A stretch of DNA of 28,087 nt from DATLGB01 sp038232275 (GTDB lineage Bacteria > Actinomycetota > Thermoleophilia > Solirubrobacterales > Solirubrobacteraceae). The DNA lies in assembly GCA_038232275.1 (NCBI GenBank), contig JBBSIC010000041.1, positions 1-28,087 on the forward strand. Reading direction: 5' to 3'. Positions 19,301 through 25,944 of this stretch are shown piece after piece; position 1 is the first letter of the stretch; each line of letters opens with the position of its first letter. The notes below the pieces were generated by a model that was given only the letters and a program-made list of their open reading frames with translations, did no database searches and had not been told where the DNA came from. A program made the position numbers and the translations under genes.

Positions 19301-20935
19301 TCATGCTGAGACAGCCACGCGGTCGTAGCGCACCTGCAGGCCGGAGGGCTGCGACTCGAAGCCCGTGACCTTCTTGCTCGACGCCGAGACCTGGCTGATG
19401 CCCGCGAGCGGCACGACGATCGCCTCCTCGTCGATGAGCGCGTGCATCGCCTGGGCGACCAGCGACTTGACCTGGTCCTCGTCGGTCGCCGAGAGCGCCT
19501 TGTTGATCAGCGGCTCGAACGCGCCCCCCGGTGCGAACATCTTCTGGTAGTCGCCCGGTCCGAAGAGGCCCTTCTTGGAGAACAGCAGCGCCGGCAGGAA
19601 GGACGGGTTGGCGTCGTTCTGGCTGCCGCGTTCGAGCCAGAGGTCGCCCTGCAGCGAGCCCGTGCGCGCGGTGTAGGCGGCGTCGTCGGGCGTCGTGACG
19701 ATCTTCACCGCGATGCCGACCTGCTTGAGCTGCTCCTGGACGAACTCCGGGACGCCGGTATGGACCGCCGCGGACGGAAAGCCGGAGATCAGCTCGAGCT
19801 CGAGTCGCTTGCCGGACTTCGCGCGGATGCCATCGCCGCCGACCGTCCACCCCGCGCCGTCGAGCAGCTGCTTCGATCTGCCGGGATCACGCTGGTAGCC
19901 CTTGATCTCGGCGGCATGGGATCCCAGGATGCGCGACGGCACCATCGTCTGCTCGGCCTCGGCCTGACCGTTGTAGACGCCGTTGACGAGCGCGTTGCGG
20001 TCGATCGCGTACTCGATGGCGTGCCGGATGGCGTTGTCCTGCAGCAGCGTGTAGCCCTTCAGCCCACCGATGTTCGCGTACATCGCCTCGTAGGCGCCGG
20101 CCGGCGAGGCGTGCACGACGAAGCCCTTGCTCTGCAGGCTCGCGGCGGTCTCGTTGGGGACGCCGAGGACCAGCTCCACCTCGCCGGCCTCCAGCGCGAG
20201 GCGGCGGGCGTTGGCGTCGGGCAGGAACCTGAACGTGATCTGGTCGAGGATCGCCGGCTTGCCCCAGTAGCCGGGGAAGCGCTTGACCGTGATCTGCTGC
20301 TGGCGCTGGTAGCTGCCGAAAGCAAACGGCCCCGTGCCGATCTGCTGCTTGACCGGGTCGGTCCCGGCGGCGATGATCGAGTACTCCGGGTGCACGATCT
20401 GCTCGAGCAGGCGCAGGTTGGGAAAGCTCGGCGTGACGTCGACCGTGTGGTCATCGACGACCTTCGTGCCGTGCTTGGCGAGCCCCGGCGTCCCGCCGCC
20501 CATCCCGGCGATGCGATCGAACGTGTGCCTGACCGACTCGGCCGTGAGCGGCCGGCCGTCGTGGAACTTCACGCCCTTGCGCAGGTTGAAGCGCCACGTG
20601 TCGCCGCGCACGACCCAGCTCGTCGCCAGTGCGGGCACGATCCCGTAGCTCGGGTCCATGCGCACGAGACCCTCGAAGATGTTGGCGTTGAGCGGGTACT
20701 GGCCGATCCCGGCCTCGTCGCCCTTGAGCACGTAGCCGTCCTCCTCCGCGCCGACGGTCAGCAGGCCGCCCTGCTTGGCGGGAGCCTTCTTGGCCGAACC
20801 ACCGCAGGCCGCCAGCCAGCCCGACGCGCTCACGACCCCCACTCCGAGCCCCAGCCGCCGGACCGCCTGCCGGCGCGTCATCGCGTCGGCGCCCAACGCG
20901 GCCAGCATGTCCTCGAGCGTCCCTCGTTCGCTCAT
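19301..20935 (-). CDS. Tat-type substrate-binding lipoprotein of peptide/nickel ABC importer (SBP_bac_5; operon 2)
   Basis: The 544-residue protein starts at ATG 20935, preceded by GGAGGG at 6 bases. Its leader has an unusually long n-region and a twin-arginine motif (TRRQAVRRLGLG, Arg21-Arg22), then GVGVVSASGWLAAC with Cys44 as lipobox Cys, so folded export by Tat followed by lipidation is likely. The mature domain matches family 5 SBPs: ALATSWVVRGDTWRFNLRKG, VKFHDGRPLTAESVRHTFDR, IGTGPFAFGSY and AIEYAIDRNALVNGVYNGQA. It heads the operon with B, C, D, F and the NMT1-like gene. Tat export suggests a cofactor or metal-ligand complex may be bound before export, but the substrate cannot be assigned. 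Confidence 0.92.
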   Translation of the reverse strand: MSERGTLEDMLAALGADAMTRRQAVRRLGLGVGVVSASGWLAACGGSAKKAPAKQGGLLTVGAEEDGYVLKGDEAGIGQYPLNANIFEGLVRMDPSYGIVPALATSWVVRGDTWRFNLRKGVKFHDGRPLTAESVRHTFDRIAGMGGGTPGLAKHGTKVVDDHTVDVTPSFPNLRLLEQIVHPEYSIIAAGTDPVKQQIGTGPFAFGSYQRQQQITVKRFPGYWGKPAILDQITFRFLPDANARRLALEAGEVELVLGVPNETAASLQSKGFVVHASPAGAYEAMYANIGGLKGYTLLQDNAIRHAIEYAIDRNALVNGVYNGQAEAEQTMVPSRILGSHAAEIKGYQRDPGRSKQLLDGAGWTVGGDGIRAKSGKRLELELISGFPSAAVHTGVPEFVQEQLKQVGIAVKIVTTPDDAAYTARTGSLQGDLWLERGSQNDANPSFLPALLFSKKGLFGPGDYQKMFAPGGAFEPLINKALSATDEDQVKSLVAQAMHALIDEEAIVVPLAGISQVSASSKKVTGFESQPSGLQVRYDRVAVSA

Positions 20936-20977
20936 CCCGCACCCTCCCCAGGCGTTCGATCCCGCGTCTGCGCGGCC

Positions 20978-21006
20978 AATCTAACGGGCTGCCTGGCGCT
21001 GGGTAA
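20978..21006 (-). promoter_or_regulatory. Possible promoter of ABC operon 2
   Basis: On the minus strand TAGATT (20978-20983) fits an actinobacterial -10, with TTACCC (21001-21006) 17 bases upstream as a weak -35. This would give a leader of about 36 nt carrying the SBP ribosome site. Confidence 0.3.
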
Positions 21007-21058
21007 GTGCCCAAGGCATCTAGTGCGGCTTGGTATGCGGGCGGACGCCGCCTGCAGC

Positions 21059-21271
21059 ATGATGGTAGGCATGGACCGCGACCTGACCGAGGGCTACGGT
21101 GGCCCGCCGGACCCCACGATCCTGTTCACCCCGCAGGAGGTCGCCGCCGAGCTGCCCTCCCTGCGCGCCGAGCGGGTCCGGCGGCCCGTCGCCTCCCCCG
21201 ACGGCGAGGTGGAGGCGATCGACGCGCTCGTCCGGGCGAGGCGCACGAACCAAACGAGAAGGGACGCATGA
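21059..21271 (+). pseudogene. C-terminal remnant of a class I SAM-dependent methyltransferase
   Basis: From about 21059 the frame reads MMVGMDRDLTEGYGGPPDP, then FTPQEVAAELPSL, then AERVRRPVASPDGEVEAIDALVRARR. This is the pattern I know from the last ~60 residues of actinobacterial TehB/thiopurine-type methyltransferases (VVGHDxxNLTEGYGGPQDP, FTPEEV, AIDxLVRARR). The SAM-binding Rossmann core, about 130 residues, is absent; upstream sequence is the control region of ABC operon 2. ATG codons at 21059, 21062 and 21071 could allow a 66-70 residue peptide, without a clear Shine-Dalgarno sequence. The frame ends in ATGA overlap with the SHOCT-like gene, so translation may survive for coupling. It could instead be a short functional protein, but the match to a C-terminus favours truncation. 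Confidence 0.6.
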
Positions 21272-21462
21272 CCGATCACGACAAGCCAGACGACGACTCC
21301 GATCCGGGCGCCGCCGCGCGCGCACTGTCCCAGGAGCTTGGCGCCGCTTCGCACGATTACGCCCGCATCGCCGCGCTCGAGCGACTGGCGGAGCTGCGCG
21401 CGTCGGGGGCCATGAGCCAAAAGGACTACGACCGCGAGAAACGGCGACTGCTCGAGTACTGA
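21268..21462 (+). CDS. Small SHOCT-domain-like protein
   Basis: The 64-residue protein starts at ATG 21268, overlapping the upstream stop (ATGA), with GAAGGGA just upstream. The first half is acidic and polar (MTDHDKPDDDSDPGAAARA). The C-terminal ~30 residues, ALERLAELRASGAMSQKDYD then REKRRLLEY, match the SHOCT pattern: two short helices with an L..L..SG.(I/M)(S/T)..(E/D)(Y/F)...K..LL consensus. SHOCT modules end many small bacterial proteins and probably mediate oligomerisation. Its role here is unknown. Confidence 0.65.
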   Translation: MTDHDKPDDDSDPGAAARALSQELGAASHDYARIAALERLAELRASGAMSQKDYDREKRRLLEY

Positions 21463-21478
21463 TCAGCGCTCCAAGACG

Positions 21479-23614
21479 CTAGAGGAGGCCCGCGATCAGC
21501 TTCGCGGCGCGCGCGGCACCGTCGCGCTCGACGTCGGCATACGCGGGAGCCTCGCCCAGGGCGTCCGCGATCGCGTCGCCGATCGTCTGCGGAGTAGCGG
21601 TGTCGAAGCTCATCGGCCGGCCTGCGCCGTAGCGCTCGAGACGGTGGCGGACGTGGAGGTTTTGCTCGGAGTGCCGCCCCAGTGGGAAGTACAGAAACGG
21701 CCGCTTCGCTGCCACCAGCTCCATGCACGTCGCGAGGCCGCCTTGCACGACGGCCACGTCGCAGGCGGCGAGGTGCTCAGAGAGCCCGTGGACGTAGCCG
21801 ACCACCTCGAGCCCGTCGCGAGCGGCAAGCGCGTCGGGGTCCATGCGCGGGCCGCAGACCGCGATCATGCGCAGGTCCGGCACGCGCCGGCGCACATGCG
21901 GCAAGCTCTCGCCCACGCGGGCGAGGAGGCTCGCGCCGACGCCCGAGCCGCCGACCGTCACGAGGCAGATCCGTTCGTCCGGCGCGTACCCGAGCTTGGC
22001 GCGCAGCGCCGCGCGGTCCGGCGGAGGTCCCGCGTCCGGGGCGAGCACGTAGCCGCTGAAGTCGAAGTGCTCCTCCACCCACGAACGGATGTCCGGCAGC
22101 CCGTCGCCGAAGCCTTGCGGGACGATGTCCTCGGGCGATCCCACGAAGATGGCTCGGTCGCGGACGCGCGGGAAGCGGGCGACCTGCTCGATCATCTCGG
22201 CGTTGTAGTCCGCGGTCAGCCGCGCTTCGGCCTCGCCGCCGTCGGGCATCGGCAGCCATCCGACGAAGTCGGTCAAGAAGCAGTAGGCGGCGGTCTTGAG
22301 CTCCGGGTTATCGTGGAGGTGGTAGTCGAGCTCCCAGGCCTCGTCGCCGATCCAGACGTCGTAGGGCTCGGCGCCGGCGACATCGTAGAAGAGCATGAAG
22401 TTGGCGAGCAGGATCTCGTCCATCCGCCGCCAGGCCCCGAAGACGTCGAGCTCGTGCTCGCGTGACTCGGCGGCGATGTGGCGCGACTCGTTCGCGAGCC
22501 GGCCGCTGGCCGGGTGGATTCGCTCGCCGCAGGCCTCCAGGACCCTGGTGACGGGATCCTGGGCGAGCCAGTCGATCTCGAGCTCCGGCTCGATGGCGCG
22601 CAGCTCGCGCGCGATCGCGACATCGCGCCAGGCGTGGCCGAGCCCGATCGGCGAGGAGACGTAGAGCGCCCGCTTGCGGCGGCGGATCGCGCGTCGCCAC
22701 GTGACGCGCGTCCTGGTGCGCCCGTACGCGCGCTCGGCGAAGTCGCGCAGCGCCAGGTTGAAGCGCACAGGGTGACGGGCGTTCGGGCAGTGCCCGACGC
22801 CCTCGAGCGCCAGGAGCTCAGCGCCGGCCAGCTCGGCGAACTTCGGCCCGCGATCGACGGGGATCAGCAGATCCTCATCCCCCTGCATCACCAGCAGGGA
22901 GCAGTTCAGGCGGCCGATCAGCTCCCGCACCGTGGGCTCGTCGAGCCCTTCGGCCTCGATGGTCAGAGCGAGCGTCTCCGGGGTGGTCTGGAGCGCCCAG
23001 GCGATCCCGTCCTCGCGCTGCTTGGTCGAGTGCGGCTCCGGATAGCAGCGACCGAAGAAGAACTCGAGGTAGCCGCGGAAGTCCCGCGACCAGTAGTGGC
23101 GATTGGACTTCGCCCAGCCCTTGTCCGTGGGTAGAACCTCGTCGAACGGCAGCCCGGTGCGCTCGGGGCGTGGCGGCGTGAGCGGCAGCGCCGGCGACAT
23201 GAAGACGGCGCCTCGTACTCGCTCCGGGTGCTCGGCGGCGAGCACGAGCGCGCCGCCGGCGATCCCGCAGTGCGCGACCAGCACGCAGTCGTCCGCGCCG
23301 ACCGCGTCGAGCACGTTCAACGCGTCGGCCGCCGATACCCGCGGGCCGTATTCGTCGGCGCTCTGTGGTCGGTCCGAGCGCCCGTTGCCCCGTCCGTCGA
23401 ACGTGACCACACGGAAGTGGCGCGCCAGGTACGGGACCTGGAACTTCCAGAACCGCGAGTGGATGATCGACCACGGCGGCAGCAGCAGCAGCGTGCGATC
23501 GCCCGCCCCGAACGCCTCGTAGCCGACGCGGACACCGCCCAGCATCGCGTAGCCGCTCTCCACCGGCGAGAGCGCCCGAAACGCGGGCTGCGCGGTGTCC
23601 GCGGCAGCGGCCAT
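21479..23614 (-). CDS. Alpha/beta-hydrolase – GT-B glycosyltransferase fusion
   Basis: A single 711-residue frame. Residues ~20-298 form an alpha/beta hydrolase (LLLLPPWSIIHSRFWKFQVP, VVTFDGRGNGRSDRP, LAAEHPERVRGAVFMSPALP, acid QGDED at 244-248, His275 in GVGHCPNARHP). The nucleophile position is Cys116 in AHCGIAGG instead of Ser, and the residue two after it is Ile where the elbow normally needs Gly. A basic linker (RRAIRRRKR) leads to residues ~316-711, a GT-B glycosyltransferase resembling UGT/MurG-type enzymes: SPIGLGHAWRDVAIARELR, VTVGGSGVG, VVQGGLATCMELVAAKRP and FPLGRHSEQNLHVRHRLERY (donor-binding end). No signal or TM is seen. It starts 2 bases after the tautomerase stop and shares its promoter under a divergent TetR gene. 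Acceptor and donor are unknown; a conjugation/deconjugation role is inferred. Confidence 0.82.
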   Translation of the reverse strand: MAAAADTAQPAFRALSPVESGYAMLGGVRVGYEAFGAGDRTLLLLPPWSIIHSRFWKFQVPYLARHFRVVTFDGRGNGRSDRPQSADEYGPRVSAADALNVLDAVGADDCVLVAHCGIAGGALVLAAEHPERVRGAVFMSPALPLTPPRPERTGLPFDEVLPTDKGWAKSNRHYWSRDFRGYLEFFFGRCYPEPHSTKQREDGIAWALQTTPETLALTIEAEGLDEPTVRELIGRLNCSLLVMQGDEDLLIPVDRGPKFAELAGAELLALEGVGHCPNARHPVRFNLALRDFAERAYGRTRTRVTWRRAIRRRKRALYVSSPIGLGHAWRDVAIARELRAIEPELEIDWLAQDPVTRVLEACGERIHPASGRLANESRHIAAESREHELDVFGAWRRMDEILLANFMLFYDVAGAEPYDVWIGDEAWELDYHLHDNPELKTAAYCFLTDFVGWLPMPDGGEAEARLTADYNAEMIEQVARFPRVRDRAIFVGSPEDIVPQGFGDGLPDIRSWVEEHFDFSGYVLAPDAGPPPDRAALRAKLGYAPDERICLVTVGGSGVGASLLARVGESLPHVRRRVPDLRMIAVCGPRMDPDALAARDGLEVVGYVHGLSEHLAACDVAVVQGGLATCMELVAAKRPFLYFPLGRHSEQNLHVRHRLERYGAGRPMSFDTATPQTIGDAIADALGEAPAYADVERDGAARAAKLIAGLL

Positions 23615-23616
23615 CG

Positions 23617-23841
23617 CTAGGCCGGCGCCCCGGCTGCGAGCGAGCGGACGGCCTCGGTGGTCATGCCCTGGCCGCCGATGCCCCAGTCCCCGCTGTTGAC
23701 CTCCTCCAAGACGACCCAGGTCACGCCGCGCATGTTCTCACCCTCGATCTCCACCATGGCCTCGGTGAGCCTCTCGATCATCTCGCGCTTCTGGTCGGCG
23801 TCGAAGACGCCTTCGATCAGCTTGACGTTGACGAACGGCAT
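23617..23841 (-). CDS. 4-oxalocrotonate tautomerase-family protein
   Basis: The 74-residue product begins MPFVNVKLIEGVFDADQKRE, so after Met removal Pro1 is available as the catalytic base of the tautomerase superfamily. The remaining sequence (EMIERLTEAMVEIEG, RGVTWVVLEEV, WGIGGQG) fits the beta-alpha-beta 4-OT fold, slightly longer than the ~62-residue classic form. It should act as a small oligomer on enol/keto acids or a related carbonyl. GAAGGAGG precedes ATG by 7 bases. It is the first gene of a two-gene unit with the hydrolase-glycosyltransferase fusion (2-base gap), divergent from tetR. Confidence 0.85.
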   Translation of the reverse strand: MPFVNVKLIEGVFDADQKREMIERLTEAMVEIEGENMRGVTWVVLEEVNSGDWGIGGQGMTTEAVRSLAAGAPA

Positions 23842-23863
23842 GAAACTGCCTCCTTCAGATAGT

Positions 23864-23885
23864 TAGTCGGTCGGCCGACCAACTA
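23864..23885. promoter_or_regulatory. Putative TetR operator, 22-bp palindrome
   Basis: TAGTC and AACTA flank a perfect 12-bp core, GGTCGGCCGACC; 10 of 11 positions are symmetric. It sits between divergent genes and overlaps the TATAGT (minus) and the TATAAT at 23884-23889 (plus, for tetR). Binding here would block both transcripts, the usual TetR autoregulated divergent arrangement. Confidence 0.65.
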
Positions 23886-23911
23886 TAATGCTACGCTTCG
23901 CGACATGTCAA
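23882..23911 (-). promoter_or_regulatory. Near-consensus promoter for the tautomerase/fusion operon
   Basis: The minus strand has TTGACA (23906-23911), an 18-base spacer and TATAGT (23882-23887). The -35 lies inside the first codons of tetR. Transcription should begin near 23875, inside the 22-bp palindrome, giving a ~33-nt leader with the strong GAAGGAGG ribosome site. Confidence 0.65.
23884..23889 (+). promoter_or_regulatory. TATAAT -10 element of the TetR gene
   Basis: A perfect TATAAT lies 15 bases before ATG 23905. The start site would be about 23896, leaving a leader of roughly 8 nt with no Shine-Dalgarno sequence, so the mRNA is close to leaderless. No convincing -35 is seen; the operator occupies that position. 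Confidence 0.5.
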
Positions 23912-24525
23912 GCAAGGCCGACGGCCGAGCCGTTCGCGGGGAGGCAACGCGGGTACGCATCCTCGACGCCGCCCGCGACGTGCTCGTCGAGCGCGGATAC
24001 GGCGGCACCAGCACCCGCGCGGTGGCCGAGCGAGCGGCAGCCCAGCTGTCGCTCGTCCATTACCACTTCGGGGGCAAGCAGCAGCTTCTGGTCGCGGTGC
24101 TCGAGCGCGAGAACGAACGGTTGCTCCAGCGCCAGCGTCAGCTCTACGCCGAGCCGGGCCCGCTGTCTGAGAAATGGCGCACCGCCTGCCGCTTCCTCGA
24201 CGACGACGTCGAATCGGGCTACGTGCGCGCGCTCTGGGAGCTGTGGGCCGCCGGCCTCGCCGAGCCCGAGCTGGCCACCCGCTGGCGCGCGGCGATGGCA
24301 GGCTGGCGGAATCTGCTCGAGTCGGTCTTCTCCGGCTGGGCCGCCGAGCTACAGCTCGAGCTGCCGGTGTCGCCGCGCATACTGGCCTCGCTCGTCGCCA
24401 ACATCTTCCAGGGAATCGAGATCGAGCTGCTGGCCGGTGTCTCCGAGCCCGAGGCGCCCCACCGTGAAGCGCTCGAACAGCTCGGCGCGCTGATCGAGCA
24501 GGCCGAGACCCGCGCTCGCGCGTAG
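23905..24525 (+). CDS. TetR-family transcriptional regulator
   Basis: A 206-residue regulator with an N-terminal helix-turn-helix at about 17-62: TRVRILDAARDVLVERGYGG, then TSTRAVAERAAAQLSLVHYH, then FGGKQQLLVAVLERE. That is the canonical TetR DNA-binding arrangement. The all-helical ligand-binding/dimerisation part follows (WELWAAGLAEPELATRWRAA, RILASLVANIFQGIEIELL). It is divergent from the tautomerase/fusion operon with a 63-base gap that contains a 22-bp palindrome, so autoregulation and repression of that operon are expected. The inducer is unknown but is probably the substrate or product of the neighbouring enzymes. Confidence 0.92.
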   Translation: MSSKADGRAVRGEATRVRILDAARDVLVERGYGGTSTRAVAERAAAQLSLVHYHFGGKQQLLVAVLERENERLLQRQRQLYAEPGPLSEKWRTACRFLDDDVESGYVRALWELWAAGLAEPELATRWRAAMAGWRNLLESVFSGWAAELQLELPVSPRILASLVANIFQGIEIELLAGVSEPEAPHREALEQLGALIEQAETRARA

Positions 24526-25091
24526 GGAGGCGCGCTGATCGGCGATGGGACCTCGGCGCGGCCAGCGGACGCCCAAGGTGATCTGACCCAACGCCGGCGT
24601 CAGCGGTTTGCCGGGTTCGGCCGCCACTGCCGGTAGACGGTCCGGTTCGCGCTCTTCCCGACGACCTGCTTCGCGCCTGCCCGATGGCCGCCACCCCGGA
24701 ACCGTCGCCGTCGCAGCGACAGGTATCGGGACATCGGAACACTGTTCCTACGGTTCGATGAGCGCTTCAGTCCACTCGATGACTGCGGACGCTATTGCGA
24801 TGCCCGCCTCACGCTCTAGCGGGACGTCTGCCTCGTCGTATCGCATGTTCGCCGCCCAACCAGCGCTCGTTGCGAGCGATCGGCGCTCAGCGGCACGGGT
24901 CCCGCCGAGAGGCCTTCCGTACGGTCGTTGCACGGCATCCAGCACGAGTCGCCGCGGCTGCGGCCACCCCGCCAAGATCGCCGAGCGCCGCGAGCGCGAC
25001 TGCCGCGACCCCGCGGCAGTCGCCACGTTCATCGCCGTCCGGACCTACACCCTCACAGCGTTCGCAAGGCCCCTGGGCACGTGAACTAGAG
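24526..25091. other. Gene-poor stretch with decayed sequence
   Basis: No convincing intact gene is present on either strand. Open frames here are composition shadows, except for a short minus-strand segment (24748-24891) that resembles the end of a HEPN domain. The stretch separates the TetR gene from the accessory region. Confidence 0.5.
24748..24891 (-). pseudogene. Possible C-terminal HEPN-domain remnant
   Basis: The minus frame ending at TAG 24748-24750 closes with ~45 residues including WAANMRYDEADVPLEREAG and IASAVIEWTEALIEP. This resembles the last helices of HEPN proteins (RYD/RYP, then a helix with EA..A...V..W.E.L). Residues upstream in the same frame are Arg/Gly-rich and not HEPN-like, so the gene would be truncated or frameshifted. 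HEPN proteins are RNases or toxins often paired with MNT nucleotidyltransferases, and one such protein is encoded at 25426. The match is by eye only and weak. Confidence 0.25.
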
Positions 25092-25166
25092 CGTCCCCGG
25101 CAGGACTCGATCCTGCGACCCGCTGCTTAGAAGGCAGCCGTTCCGTCCGGTCTGAGCTACGGGGAG
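25092..25166 (-). tRNA. Degenerate tRNA-Arg(UCU)-like sequence
   Basis: The minus strand folds as a 75-nt cloverleaf. The anticodon arm is perfect (GCTGC, loop CTTCTAA, GCAGC; anticodon TCT), as is the 5-bp T stem (GCAGG/CCTGC). Defects are a C:C first acceptor pair (CTCCCCG against CGGGGAC), a C:A pair in the D stem (GCTC against GAAC), and A in place of the near-invariant T at position 54 (loop ATCGAGT). No CCA is encoded. It may be a pseudo-tRNA or a weak divergent copy. Confidence 0.5.
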
Positions 25167-25232
25167 AAGCCCTTCAAGCGTCCGCGCCGGAGGAGGCCGA
25201 ACCCGCTCGTCGATGTCGACTGTCCAAACTCG

Positions 25233-25238
25233 TACGAT
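25233..25238 (+). promoter_or_regulatory. Possible -10 of a leaderless promoter
   Basis: TACGAT (TANNNT type) ends 8 bases before ATG 25247, the spacing expected for a leaderless actinobacterial transcript. No Shine-Dalgarno sequence is visible between it and the start. Confidence 0.4.
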
Positions 25239-25246
25239 TCTGAGAG

Positions 25247-25429
25247 ATGACCACTCAACCGTCATCACCGTGGACCCAAGAAGAAATCCGCCGTGAGGAG
25301 CAGGCCCAGCATGAGCGGGTGCGCCGAGATGCCGCCCGCGGAGTGAGCCGAAACCTGAGCGACGCAGTCGCTCACACGCGGTTTGCACAGAGGTTCGCGG
25401 ACGCCTTTCGCCACGTCCGCGAGCGATGA
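25247..25429 (+). CDS. Small charged protein paired with nucleotidyltransferase (antitoxin-like)
   Basis: The 60-residue product is rich in Glu, Arg and Gln (WTQEEIRREEQAQHERVRRD) and ends NLSDAVAHTRFAQRFADAFR, predicting two helices. It overlaps the next gene by 4 bases (ATGA), so the two are translationally coupled. A short charged protein directly before an AbiEii/MNT-like nucleotidyltransferase is a layout I have seen in actinobacterial genomes and is typical of a toxin-antitoxin pair, with the short gene first as the antitoxin. No DNA-binding motif can be assigned with confidence. Confidence 0.6.
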   Translation: MTTQPSSPWTQEEIRREEQAQHERVRRDAARGVSRNLSDAVAHTRFAQRFADAFRHVRER

Positions 25430-25920
25430 CCGAGGCGCTAGACCCGGAGCCGCTGCTCCGGGAGCTTCATGGAGCCGGCGTGCTCCACATCATCATCGGA
25501 GGCTTCGCCGTCAACGCCCACGGCGTGATCCGACCGTCAAGAGATCTTGCCATCGTCCCGGATCCCGATCGAGACAATCTTGATCGGCTCGCCAAAGTGC
25601 TCGCCGACCTCAACGCCCGGCATATCGGTCTCGGCGACTTCGACCCGGACGAGTTCCCATTCGATCCGACCCGACCCGAGGACTTGTGGGCTGGCGCGAA
25701 CTTTCGCCTCGAAACCCGCCTTGGCGACCTCGACATTATGCAATGGGTGGCCGGAATCGACCACGATCCGGCCTACGAAGCCTTGGCGACTGACGCCATT
25801 GAGGGAGAGCTCGAAGGCATACCGCTACGCGTATGTGGACTCGGGCACCTCATCGAAATGAAGCGCGCCGCCGGACGCCCACGAGACTTGGACGACCTTC
25901 AGCGCCTCGCGGCTCTCTGA
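25426..25920 (+). CDS. MNT/AbiEii-like nucleotidyltransferase-fold protein, likely toxin component
   Basis: The 164-residue protein has the minimal nucleotidyltransferase pattern: IIIGGFAVNAHGVIRPSRDL (GG at 25-26, Asp40), then VPDPDRDNLDRLAKVLADL, NFRLETRLGDLDIMQWVAG and a C-terminal HLIEMKRAAGRPRDLDDLQR. The fold transfers nucleotides to tRNA or protein targets in AbiEii/MenA- and MNT-type systems. The usual second metal-binding Asp of the DxD pair is Ala42 here (RDLA instead of RDLD), so catalysis may be lost or altered. It is coupled to the small upstream gene. A tRNA-derived integration scar begins 25 bases after its stop. Confidence 0.7.
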   Translation: MTEALDPEPLLRELHGAGVLHIIIGGFAVNAHGVIRPSRDLAIVPDPDRDNLDRLAKVLADLNARHIGLGDFDPDEFPFDPTRPEDLWAGANFRLETRLGDLDIMQWVAGIDHDPAYEALATDAIEGELEGIPLRVCGLGHLIEMKRAAGRPRDLDDLQRLAAL

Positions 25921-25944
25921 GCTATCAGCATGGACGCCGCCAAG

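Noticed and set aside
24608..25084. 158-residue plus-strand open frame
   Set aside because: The translation is Arg/Ser/Ala-rich with no domain-like pattern, spans the HEPN-like remnant on the other strand and has no ribosome site; treated as a composition shadow.
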